NCBI RefSeq assembly: GCF_007655135.1
Contig: NC_045131.1
Span: 3,100,001-3,164,000, forward strand
Source of the DNA: Punica granatum
Lineage: Eukaryota > Streptophyta > Magnoliopsida > Myrtales > Lythraceae
DNA: 64,000 nt
Direction of reading: 5' to 3'
In this document: positions 1 to 13,153 of the stretch, in pieces
Numbering within the stretch: position 1 is the stretch's first letter
Layout of the letters: each line of letters opens with the position of its first letter
The notes under the pieces: generated by a model
Seen by the model: the letters and a program-made list of their open reading frames with translations, nothing else
Databases searched by the model: none
What the model was told of the DNA's origin: nothing
Made by a program: the position numbers and the translations under genes

Positions 1-1309
1 AGGCGAACCATTTTAAAATTGTAACATAAAGAGCCAACCCCTTAGTGACCCGTTAAGACTTATCGGGTCGACTTGCCTAAAATCGATCATTATCTAGTCG
101 ATATTCCTTAAATGAAAATAAATGCATGCACTTTGTAGTGAAATATAGTCAAAATTATAAATTCTTGGCGGACTCCCCGCTAAATGAGGTTTGTTCACAA
201 ACCGACCCGATAAGGCTTATCGGGTCGGCTTCGTTAAAAACACGTCTTATCAGTCCTGTTCGTTTTAAATGAGACAGATCTACATATAAAACAATTAAAT
301 GTAAACGGAAATCTTCAATCATTGATAGCCGAACTGTTAAAAAATCAAAGCATAACGAATCGATTCGTTATTGACCCATTAAGGCTTATCGTGTGGGTCG
401 CTTAAAATAGATTCTTATCGGGTAAATAAGCCTTAAGTGAAAATATATATTTGTACGTTGTTGTGAAATATGAATAAAATAATAAAATCCTTGTGGGCTT
501 CATAATAAAAGAAGTTCCTTCACAAGCCGGATTGATAATGACCCGATAAGCCTTATCGGGTCGACTCGATTAAAAACATTACTCATCGAACCAATTCAAT
601 TTAAATGAAATAAATATACATAAAATCTTCAACCTTTGATAACCGAACCGTTTAAAATTAACACGAAACGAACTGATCCGTTATTTACAAGTTATGGCTT
701 ATTGGGTCAGCTCGCTTACCATCGATCCCTACTGGGTCGATCGGCCATAGATGAAAAATTACAGAAATGGATATTGTGGTGAAATGTAAATAAAATTATA
801 AGTTCTTGGTGGACTCTCCGATAAAAGACTTTCCTTCAAGAACCGACCCGATAAGCCTTATCGGGTCGACTCCATTAAAAGGATGTTGTATCAGTTCGAT
901 TCGATTTAAATGAGGCAAATATACAAAAAAATAAAATAAAAAAGCAATTGAATACAATAATTATATTGTAGTGAAACTTATATTCCCGGTGGCACGCGAT
1001 AGAAGAGGTAGCATCACGAACCGACTCGATTATAACTTGATAAGCCGTATAAAAATCGATCATTAGCAGGTCGATAAGTTCTAAGTGAAAATAAATTTAT
1101 TTACGTTTAGCTGAAATGTAAAAAAAATAATAAATTTTTAGAGGGCTCCCCACTAAAAGACATTCCTTCACGATCCGACTTAGTAGTTTCCCGACAAGCC
1201 TTATTGGGTCAACTCCATTGAAAAACATGACTTATTAATCCGATTCGAATTAAATGAAGAAACTATACATAAATGGAAAATAAATATAATATAATCTTTA
1301 ATCTTTGAT
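1..1309. repeat. HOR unit 1, short four-monomer form
   Basis: This unit lacks the two monomers found in the long units. The deletion junction is at about 950-967, where GAATACAATAA runs straight into TTATATTGTAGTG. The window opens exactly at the AGGCGAACC landmark, so the array almost certainly continues to the left. Confidence 0.9.
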
Positions 1310-2631
1310 AGGCGAACCATTTTAAAATTGTAACATAAAGAGCCAACCCCTTAGTGACCCGTTAAGACTTATCGGGTCGACTTGCCTAAAATCGATCATT
1401 ATCTAGTCGATATTCCTTAAATGAAAATAAATGCATGCACTTTGCAATGAAATATAGTCAAAATTATAAATTCTTGGCGGACTCCCCGCTAAATGACGTT
1501 TGTTCACAAACCGACCCGATAAGGCTTATCGGGTCGGCTTCGTTAAAAACACGTCTTATCAGTCCTGTTCGTTTTAAATGAGACAGATCTGCATATAAAA
1601 CAATTAAATGTAAACGGAAATCTTCAATCATTGATAGCCGAACTGTTAAAAAATCAAAGCATAACGAATCGATTCGTTATTGACCCATTAAAGCTTATCG
1701 TGTGGGTCGCTTAAAATAGATTCTTATCGGGTCAATAAGCCTTAAGTGAAAATATATATTTGTACGTTGTTGTGAAATATGAATAAAATAATAAAATCCT
1801 TGTGGGCTTCATAATAAAAGAAGTTCCTTCACAAGCCGGATTGATAATGACCCGATAAGCCTTATCGGGTCGACTCGATTAAAAACATTACTCATCGAAC
1901 CAATTCAATTTAAATGAAATAAATATACATAAAAGCCAATAAAATACAATAAAATCTTCAACCTTTGATAACCGAACCGTTTAAAATTGACACGAAACGA
2001 ACTGATCCGTTATTTACAAGTTATGGCTTATTGGGTCAGCTCGCTTACCATCGATCCCTACTGGGTCGATCCGCCTTAAATGAAAAATTATAGAAATGGA
2101 TATTGTAGTGAAATGTAAATAAAATTATAAGTTCTTGGTGGACTCTCCGATAAAAGACTTTCCTTCACGAACCGACCCGATAAGCCTTATCGGGTCGACT
2201 CCATTAAAAGGATGTTGTATCGGTTCGATTCGATTTAAATGAGGCAAATATACAATAAAAAAAAAGCAATTGAATACAATAATTATATTGTAGTGAAACT
2301 TATATTCCCGGTGGCACGCGATAGAAGAGGTAGCATCACGAACCGATTCGATTATAACTTGATAAGCCGTATAAAAATCGATCATTAGCTGGTCGATAAG
2401 TTCTAAGTGAAAATAAATTTATTTACGTTTAGCTGAAATGTAAAAAAAATAATAAATTTTTAGAGGGCTCCCCACTAAAAGACATTCCTTCACGATCCGA
2501 CTTAGTAGTTTCCCGACAAGCCTTATTGGGTCAACTCCATTGAAAAACATGACTTATTAATCCGATTCGAATTAAATGAAGAAACTATACATAAAAGGAA
2601 AATAAATATAATATAATCTTTAATCTTTGAT
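1310..2631. repeat. HOR unit 2, short four-monomer form
   Basis: It carries the same deletion junction as unit 1 (about 2270-2290), so the two short units derive from one deletion event followed by duplication. A 16-bp stretch (AAAGCCAATAAAATAC, near 1932-1947), present in this unit, is missing from unit 1 near 620. Confidence 0.9.
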
Positions 2632-4639
2632 AGGCGAACCGTTTTAAAATTGTGACATATAGAGCCAACCCCTTAGTGACCCGTTAAGACTTATCGGGTC
2701 GACTTGCCTAAAATCGATCATTATCTAGTCGATATTCCTTAAATGAAAATAAATGCATGCACTTTGTAGTGAAATATAGTCAAAATTATAAATTCTTGGC
2801 GGACTCCCCGCTAAATGAGGTTTGTTCACAAACCGACCCGATAAGGCTTATCGGGTCGGCTTCGTTAAAAACACGTCTTATCAGTCCTGTTCGTTTTAAA
2901 TGAGACAGATCTGCATATAAAACAATTAAATGTAAACGGAAATCTTCAATCATTGATAGCCGAACTGTTAAAAAATCAAAGCATAACGAATCGATTCGTC
3001 ATTGACCCATTATGGCTTATCGTGTGGGTCGCTTAAAATAGATTCTTATCGGGTCAATAAGCCTTAAGTGAAAATATATATCTGTACGTTGTTGTGAAAT
3101 ATGAATAAAATAATAAAATCCTTGTGGGCTTCATAATAAAAGAAGTTCCTTCACAAGCCGGATTGATAATGACCCGATAAGCCTTATCGGGTCGACTCGA
3201 TTAAAAACATTACTCATCGAACCAATTCAATTTAAATGAAATAAATATACATAAAAGCCAATAAAATACAATAAAATCTTCAACCTTTGATAACCGAACC
3301 GTTTAAAATTTACACGAAACGAACTGATCCGCTATTTACAAGTTATGGCTTATTGGGTCAGCTCGTTTACCATCGATCCCTACTGGGTCGATCGGCCTTA
3401 AATGAAAAATTATAGAAATGGATGTTGTAGTGAAATGTAAATAAAATTATAAGTTCTTGGTGGACTCTCCGATAAAAGACTTTCCTTCACGAACCGACCC
3501 GATAAGCCTTATCGGGTCGACTCCATTAAAAGGATGTTGTATCGGTTCGATTCGATTTAAATGAGGCAAATATACAAAAAAATAAAATAAAAAAGCAATT
3601 GAATACAATAAAGTCTTTCATCACCGATAGCCAAACCATTAAAAGGTCGAGGCATAACGTACCCACCCATCAGTGAGCCACTAAGGCTTGTTGGGTCGGC
3701 TCGCTCAAAATTGATCCATAACCGGTCGATAAGCCTAAAACGAAAATAAATATGCGTAGATTGTTGTGAAATACAAAGAATATATTTGATTCTTGTTGGC
3801 GTCCTAGCTAAAAGACGTTCATTCACGAACCGATACAATCTTGACTTGATAAGCCTTATCGGGACGACTCCATTAAAAACATATAATACCGGTCTGATTT
3901 GATTTAAATGAAACAAATATGCATGTAAAGCAATTAAATGCGACAAAATCTTCAACCATTTATAGCAGAACCGTTAAAATTTGAAGCATAATGAAGTGAC
4001 CCGTTAAGGTTAATTGGGTCGACTCTCTTAAAAGTAGCCTTAAATGAAATAGCATAGATATTTCGTAGTCAAATATAAAGAAAATAAGAAAATCTTTGTG
4101 GGCTTCCTGCCAAAAGACATTCCTTTACGAACATATATGATAATGATACGACAAGTCTAATGGGGTCAAGTCCATTAATAACATGACTTATTGGTCCAAT
4201 TCAAATTATATGAAACACATATCCATAAAAAGAAATCAAATAAATCAAGAACATATGTTTTCACCCCGAAACATACATGACTCGTCATATTTATATTGTA
4301 GTGAAACTTATATTCCCGGTGGCACGCGATAGAAGAGGTAGCATCACGAACCGACTCGATTATAACTTGATAAGCCGTATAAAAATCGATCATTAGCCGG
4401 TCGATAAGTTCTAAGTGAAAATAAATTTATTTACGTTGAGCTGAAATGTAAAAAAAATAATAAATTTTTAGAGGGCTCCCCACTAAAAGACATTCCTTCA
4501 CGATCCGACTTAGTAGTTTCCCGACAAGCCTTATTGGGTCAACTCCATTGAAAAACATGACTTATTAATCCGATTCGAATTAAATGAAGAAACTATACAT
4601 AAAAGGAAAATAAATATAATATAATCTTTAATCTTTGAT
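2632..4639. repeat. HOR unit 3, full six-monomer form
   Basis: This is the first full-length unit (2,008 bp). Relative to units 1-2 it contains the extra segment at about 3608-4292. That segment starts with AAGTCTTTCATCACCGATAG and ends before TTATATTGTAGTGAAAC. Confidence 0.92.
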
Positions 4640-6639
4640 AGGCGAACCGTTTTAAAATTGTGACATATAGAGCCAACCCCTTAGTGACCCGTTAAGACTT
4701 ATCGGGTCGACTTGCCTAAAATCGATCATTATCTAGTCGATATTCCTTAAATGAAAATAAATGCATGCACTTTGCAGTGAAATATAGTCAAAATTATAAA
4801 TTCTTGGCGGACTCCCCGCTAAATGACGTTTGTTCACAAACCGACCCGATAAGGCTTATCGGGTCGGCTTCGTTAAAAACACGTCTTATCAGTCCTGTTC
4901 GTTTTAAATGAGACAGATCTGCATATAAAACAAGTAAATGTAAACGGAAATCTTCAATCATTGATAGCCGAACTATTAAAAAATCAAAGCATAACGAATC
5001 GATTCGTCATTGACCCATTATGGCTTATCGTGTGGGTCGCTTAAAATAGATTCTTATCGGGTCAATAAGCCTTAAGTGAAAATATATATATGTACGTTGT
5101 TGTGAAATATGAATAAAATAATAAAATCCTTGTGGGCTTCATAATAAAAGAAGTTCCTTCACAAGCCGGATTGATAATGACCCGATAAGCCTTATCGGGT
5201 CGACTCGATTAAAAACATTACTCATCGAACCAATTCAATTTAAATGAAATAAATATACATAAAAGCCAATAAAATACAATAAAATCTTCAACCATTGATA
5301 ACCGAACCGTTTAAAATTAACACGAAACGAACTGATCCGTTATTTACAAGTTATGCCTTATTGGGTCAGCTCGCTTACCATCGATCCCTACTGGGTCGAT
5401 CCGCCTTAAATGAAAAATTATAGAAATGGATATTGTAGTGAAATGTAAATAAAATTATAAGTTCTTGGTGGACTCTCCGATAAAAGACTTTCCTTCACGA
5501 ACCGACCCGATAAGCCTTATCGGGTCGACTCCATTAAAAGGATGTTGTATCGGTTCGATTCGATTTAAATGAGGCAAATATACAATAAAAAAAAGCAATT
5601 GAATACAATAAAATCTTTCATCACCGATAGCTAAACCATTAAAAGGTCGAGGCATAACGTACCCACCCATTAGTGAGCCATTAAGGCTTGTTGGGTCGGC
5701 TCGCTCAAAATTGATCCATAACCGGTCGATAAGCCTTAAACGAAAATAAATATGCGTAGATTGTTGTGAAATACAACGAAGATATTTAATTCTTGTTGGC
5801 GTCCTAGCTAAAAGACGTTCATTCCCGAACCGATACAATCTTGACTTGAAAAGCCTTATCGGGACGACTCCATTAAAAACATATAATACCAGTCTGATTT
5901 GATTTAAATGAAACAAATATGCATATAAAGCAATTAAATGCGACAAAATCTTCAACCATTTATAGCAGAACCATTAAAATTTGAAGCATAATGAAGTGAA
6001 CCGTTAAGTTTAATTGGGTCGACTCTCTTAAAATAAGCCTTAAATGAAATAGCATATTTATTTCGTAGTCAAATATAAAGAAAATAAGAAAATCTTTGTG
6101 GGCCTCCTGCTAAAAGACATTCCTTTACGAACATATATGATAATGATTCGATAAGTCTAATGGGGTCAAGTCCATTAATAACATGACTTATTAGTCCAAT
6201 TCAAATTATATGAAACAAATATCCATAAAAAGAAATAAAATAAATCAAGAACATATGTTTTCACCCCGAAACAAACATGACTCGTCATATTTATATTGTA
6301 GTGAAACTTATATTCCCGGTGGCACGCGATAAAAGAGGTAGCATCACGAACCGACTCGATTATAACTTGATAAGCCGTATAAAAATCGATCATTAGCTGG
6401 TCGATAAGTTCTAAGTCAAAATAAATTTATTTACGTTGGGCTAAAATATAAAGAAAATAATAAATTTTTAGAGCAATCCCCACTAAAAGACATTCCTTCA
6501 CGATCCGACTTAGTAGTTTCCCGACAAGCCTTCTTGGGTCAACTCCACTGAAAAACATGACTTATTAATCCGATTCGAATTAAATGAAGAAACTATACAT
6601 AAAAGGCAAATAAATATAATATAATCTTTAATCTTTGAT
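4640..6639. repeat. HOR unit 4, full six-monomer form
   Basis: A 2,000-bp unit, nearly identical to unit 3. It has a short AT microsatellite near 5085-5092 at the position where later units carry longer (AT)n. Confidence 0.92.
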
Positions 6640-7078
6640 AGGCGAACCGTTTTAAAATTGAAACATAAAAAGCCAACCCCTTAGTGACCCGTTAAGACTT
6701 ATCGGGTCGACTTGCCTAAAATCGATCATTATCTAGTCGATGTTCCTTAAATGAAAATAAATGCATGCACTTTGCAGTGGAATATAGTCAAAATTATAAA
6801 TTCTTGGCGGACTCCCAGCTAAATGACGTTTGTCCACAAACCGAACCGATAAGGCTTATCGGGTCGGCTTCGTTAAAAACACGTCTTGTCAGTCCTATTC
6901 GTTTTAAATGAGACGGATCTGCATATAAAACAATTAAATGTAAACGGTAATCTTCAATCATTGATAGCCGAACTGTTAAAAAATCAAAGCATAACGAATC
7001 GATTTCTTATTGACCCATTAAGGCTTATCGTGTGGGTCGCTTAAAATAGATACTTATCGGGTCAATAAGCCTTAAATG

Positions 7079-7113
<35 letters not shown>

Positions 7114-8653
7114 GTTGTTGTGAAATATGAATAAAATAATAAAATCCATGTGGGCTTCATAATAAAAGAAGTTCCTTCACAAGCCGTATTGATAACGACC
7201 CCATAAGCCTTATCGGGTCGACTCGATTAAAAACATTACTCATCCAACCAATTCGATTTAAATGAAATAAATATACATAAAAGCAAATAAAATATAATAA
7301 AATATTCAACCTTTGATAACCGAACCGTTTAAAATAAACACGAAACGAACTGATCCGTTATTTACAAGTTACGGCTTATTGGGTCAGCTCGCTTACAATC
7401 GATCCCTACTGGGTCGATAAGCCTTAAATGAAAAATTATAGAAATGGATATTGTAGTGAAATATAAATAAAATTATAATTTCTTGGTGGACTCTCCGGTA
7501 AAAGACTTTCTTTCACGAACCGACCCGATAAGCCTTATCGGGTCGACTCCATTAAAAGGATGTTGTATCGGTTGGATTCGATTTAAATGAGGCAAATATA
7601 CAAAAGAAAGCAATTGAATACAATAAAATCTTTTATCACCGATAGCCAAACCATTAAAAGGTCGAGGCATATCGTACCAACCCATTAGTGAGCCACTAAG
7701 GCTTGTTGGGTCGGCTCGCTCAAAATTGATCCATAACCGGTCGATAAGCCTAAAATGAAAATAAATATGCGTAGATTGTTGTGAAATACAACGAAGATAT
7801 TTAATTCTTGTTGGCGTCCTAGCTAAAAGACGTTCATTCACGAACCGATACAATCTTGACTTGATAAGCCTTATCGGGACGACTCCATTAAAAACATATA
7901 ATACCGGTCTGATTTGATTTAAATGAAACAAATATGCTTATAAAGCAATTAAATGCGACAAAATCTTCAACCATTTATAGCCGAACCATTAAAATTTGAA
8001 GCATAATGAAGTGACCCGTTAAGGTTAATTGGGTCGACTCTCTTAAAATAAGCCTTAAATGAATAACATATATATTTCGTAGTCAAATATAAAGAAAATA
8101 AGAAAATCTTTGTGGGCCTCCTGCTAAAAGACATTCCTTTACGAACATATATGATAATGATTCAATAAGTCTAATGGGGTTAAGTCCATTAATAACATGA
8201 CTTATTGGTCCAATTCAAATTATATGAAACAAATATCCATAAAAAGAAATAAAATAAATCCAGAACATATGTTTTCACCCCGAAACAAACATGACTCGTC
8301 ATATTTATATTGTAGTGAAACTTATAATCCCGGTGGCACGCGATAGAAGAGGTAGCATCACGAACCGACTCAATTATAACTTGATAAGCCGTATAAAAAT
8401 CGATCATTAGTTGGTCGATAAGTTCTAAGTGAAAATAAATTTATTTACGTTGGGCTAAAATATAAAGAAAATAATAAATTTTTAGAGCAATCCCCACTAA
8501 AAGACATTCCTTCACGATCCGACTTAGTAGTTTCCCGACAAGCCTTCTTGGGTCAACTCCATTGAAAAACATGACTTATTAATCCGATTCGAATTAAATG
8601 AAGAAACTATACATAAAAGGCAAATAAATATAACATAATCTTTAATCCTTGAT
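6640..8653. repeat. HOR unit 5, full six-monomer form
   Basis: A 2,014-bp unit whose extra length comes mainly from an expanded (AT)n tract at about 7082-7109. The sixth monomer is interrupted by the AACATATGTTTTCACCCCGAAAC motif shared by all long units. Confidence 0.92.
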
Positions 8654-10661
8654 AGGCGAACCGTTTTAAAATTGAAAAATAAAAAGCCAACCCCTTAGTG
8701 ACCCGTTAAGACTTATCGGGTCGACTTGCCTAAAATCGATCATTATCTAGTCGATATTCCTTAAATGAAAATAAATGCATGCACTTTGTAGTGAAATATA
8801 GTCAAAATTATAAATTCTTGGCGGACTCCCCGCTAAATGACGTTTGTTCACAAACCGACCCGATAAGGCTTATCGGGTCGGCTTCGTTAAAAATACGTCT
8901 TGTCAGTCCTATTCGTTTTAAATGAGACGGATCTGCGTGTAAAAAAATTAAATGTAAACGGAAATCTTCAATCATTGATAGCCGAACTGTTAAAAAATCA
9001 AAGCATAACGAATCGATTCGTTATTGACCCATTAAGGCTTATCGTGTGGGTCGCTTAAAATAGATTCTTATCGGGTCAATAAGCCTTGAATGAAAAAAAA
9101 TATATATATATATATGTACGTTGTTGTGAAATATGAATAAAATAATAAGATCCTTGTGGGCTTCATAATAAAAGAAGTTCCTTCACAAGCCGGATTGATA
9201 ATGATCCAATAAGCCTTATCGGGTCGACTCGATTAAAAACATTACTCATTGAACCAATTCAATTTAAATGAAATAAATATACATAAAAGCCAATAAAATA
9301 TAATAAAATCTGCAACCTTTGATAACCGAACCGTTTAAAATTAACACGAAACGAACTGATTCGTTATTTACAAGTTATGGCTTATTGGGTCAGCTCGCTT
9401 ACAATCGATCCATACTGGGTCGATAAGCCTTAAATGAAAAATTATAGAAATGGATATTGTAGTGAAATATAAATAAAATTATAAGTTCTTGGTGGACTCT
9501 CCGGTAAAAGACTTTCCTTCACGAACCGACCCGATAAGCCTTATCGAGTCGACACCATTAAAAGGATGTTGTATCGGTTCGATTCGATTTAAATGTGGCA
9601 AATATACAAAAAAAAAGCAATTGAATACAATAAAATCTTCCATCACCGATAGCCAAACCATTAAAAGGTCTAGGCATAACGTACCCACCCATTAGTGAGC
9701 CACTTAGGCTTGTTGGGTCGGTTCGCTCAAAATTGATCCATAACCGGTCAATAAGCCTAAAACGAAAATAAATATGCGTCGATTGTTGTGAAATACAACA
9801 AAGATATTTAATTCTTGTTGGCGTCCTAGCTAAAAGACGTTCATTCACGAACCGATACAATCTTGACTTGATAAGCCTTATCGGAACGACTCCATTAAAA
9901 ACATATAATACCGGTCTGATTTGATTTAAATGAAACAAATATGCTTATAAAGCAATTAAATGCGACAAAATCCTCAACCATTTATAGCGTAACCTTTAAA
10001 ATTTCAAGCATAATGAATTGACCCGTTAAGGTTAATTGGGTCGACTCCCTTAAAATAAGCCTTAAATGAAATAGCATATATATTTCGTAGTCAAATATAA
10101 AGAAAATAAGAAAATCTTTGTGGGCCTCCTGCTAAAAGACATTCCTTTACGAACATATATGATAATGATTCGATAAGTCTAATCGGGTCAAGTCCATTAA
10201 TAACATGACTTATTGGTCCAATTCAAATTATATGAAACAAATATCCATAAAAAGAAATAAAATAAATCTAGAACATATGTTTTCACCCCGAAACAAACAT
10301 GACTCGTCATATTTATATTGTAGTGAAACTTATATTCCCGGTGGCACGCGATAAAAGAGGTAGCATCTGGAACCGACTCGATTATAACTTGATAAGCCGT
10401 ATAAAAATCGATCATGAGCCCATCAATAAGTTCTAAGTGAAAATAAATTTATTTACGTTGAGCTGAAATATAAAGAAAATAATAAATTTTAAGAGCGCTC
10501 CCCACTAAAAGACATTCCTTCACGATCCGACTTAGTAGTTTCCCGACAAGCCTTATTGGGTCAACTCCATTGAAAAACATGACTTATTAATCCGATTCGA
10601 ATTAAATGAAGAAACTATACATAAAAGGCAAATAAATATAACATAATCTTTAATCTTTGAT
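8654..10661. repeat. HOR unit 6, full six-monomer form
   Basis: A 2,008-bp unit with the (AT)n tract at about 9099-9115. It carries small private substitutions, for example CATCTGGAACCG near 10364 in place of CATCACGAACCG. Confidence 0.92.
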
Positions 10662-12673
10662 AGGCGAACCGTTTTAAAATTGAAACATAAAGAGCCAACC
10701 CCTTAGTGACCCGTTAAGACTTATCGGGTCGACTTGCCTAAAATCGATCATTATCTAGTCCATATTCCTTAAATGAAAATAAATGCATGCACTTTGTAGT
10801 GAAATATAGTCAAAATTATAAATTCTTGGCGGACTCCCCGCTAAATGACGTTTGTCCACAAACCGACCCGATAAGGCTTATCGGGTCGGCTTCGTTAAAA
10901 ACACGTCTTATCAGTCCTATTCGTTTTAAATGAGACAAATCTGCATATAAAACAATTAAATGTAAACGGAAATCTTCAATCATTGATAGCCAAACTGTTA
11001 AAAAATCAAAGCATAACGAATCGATTTGTTATTGACCCATTAAGGCTTATCGTGTGGATCGCTTAAAATAGATTTTTATCGGGACAATAAGCCTTAAATG
11101 AAAAAATATATATATATATATATGTACGTTGTTGTGAAATATGAATAAAATAATAAAATCCATGTGGGCTTCATAATAAAAGAAGTTCCTTCACAAGCCG
11201 GATTGATAATGACCCATAAGCCTTATCGGGTCGACTCGATTAAAAACATTATTCATCCAACCAATTCAATTTCAATGAAATAAATATACATAAAAGCCAA
11301 TAAAATATAATAAAATCTTCAACCTTTGATAACCGAATCGTTTCAAATTAACACAAAACGAACTGATCCGTTATTTAAAAGTTATGGCATATTGGGTCAG
11401 CTCGCTTACGATCGATCCCTACTGGATCGATAAGCCTTAAATGAAAAATTATGGAAATGGATATTGTAGTGAAATATAAATAAAATTATAAGTTCTTGGT
11501 AGACTCTCCGGTAAAAGACTTTTCTTCACGAACCGACCCGATAAGCCTTATCGGGTCGACTCCATTAAAAGGATGTTGTATCGGTTCGATTCGATTTAAA
11601 TGAGGCAAATATACAAAAAAAAAAAAGAAGCAATTGAATTCAATAAAATCTTTCATCACCGATAGCCAAACCATTAAAAGGTCGAGGCATAACGTACCCA
11701 CCCATTAGTGAGCCACTAAGGCTTGTTAGGTCGGCTCGCTCAAAATTGATCCATAACCGGTCGATAAGCCTAAAACGAAAATAAATATGCGTAGATTGTT
11801 GTGAAATACAACGAAGATATTTAATTCTTGTTGGCGTCCTAGCTAAAAGACGTTCATTCACGAACCGATACAATCTTGACTTGATAAGCCTTATCGGGAC
11901 GACTCCATTAAAAACATATAATACCGGTCTGATTTGATTTAAATGAAACAAATATGCTTATAAAGCAATTAAATGCGACAAAATCTTCAACCATTTATAG
12001 CAGAACCATTAAAATTTGAAGCATAATGAAGTGACCCGTTAAGGTTAATTGGGTCGACTCTCTTAAAATAAGCCTTAAATGAATAACATATATATTTCGT
12101 AGTCAAATATAAAGAAAATAAGAAAATCTTTGTGGGCCTCCTGCTAAAAGACATTCCTTTACGAACATATATGATAATGATTCGATAAGTCTAATCGGGT
12201 CAAGTCCATTAATAACATGACTTATTGGTCCAATTCAAATTATATGAAACAAATATCCATAAAAAGAAATAAAATAAATCAAGAACATATGTTTTCACCC
12301 CGAAACAAACATGACTCGTCATATTTATATTGTAGTGAAACTTATATTCCCGGTGGCACGCGATAAAAGAGGTAGCATCACGAACCGACTCGATTATAAC
12401 TTGATAAGCCGTATAAAAATCAATCATTAGCTGGTCGATAAGTTCTAAGTGAAAATAAATTTATTTACGTTGAGCTGAAATATAAAGAAAATAATAAATT
12501 TTTAGACGGCTCCCCACTAAAAGACATTCCTTCACGATCCGACTTAGTAGTTTCCCGACAAGCCTTATTGGGTCAACTCCATTGAAAAACATGCCTTATT
12601 AATCCGATTCGAATTAAATGAAGAAACTATACATAAAAGGCAAATAAATATAATATAATCTTTAATCTTTGAT
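10662..12673. repeat. HOR unit 7, full six-monomer form
   Basis: A 2,012-bp unit with the (AT)n tract at about 11106-11123 and an A-rich run at 11610-11625 preceding the fourth monomer. Confidence 0.92.
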
Positions 12674-13112
12674 AGGCGAACCGTTTTAAAATTGAAACAT
12701 AAAGAGCCAACCCCTTAGTGACCCGTTAAGACTTATCGGGTCGACTCGCCTAAAATCGATCATTATCTAGTCGATATTCCTTAAATGAAAATAAATGCAT
12801 GCACTTTGTAGTGAAATATAGTCAAAATTATAAATTCTTGGCGGACTCCCCGCTAAATGACGTATGTTCACAAACCGACCCGATAAGGCTTATCGGGTCG
12901 GCTTCGTTAAAAACACGTCTTGTCAGTCCTATTCGTTTTAAATGAGACGGATCTGCGTGTAAAACAATTAAATGTAAACGGAAATCTTCAATCAATGATA
13001 GCCGAACTGTGAAAAAATCAAAGCATAACGAATCGATTCGTTATTGACCCATTAAGGCTTATCGTGTGGGTCGCTTAAAATAGATTCTTATCGGGTCAAT
13101 AAGCCTTGAATG

Positions 13113-13153
<41 letters not shown>

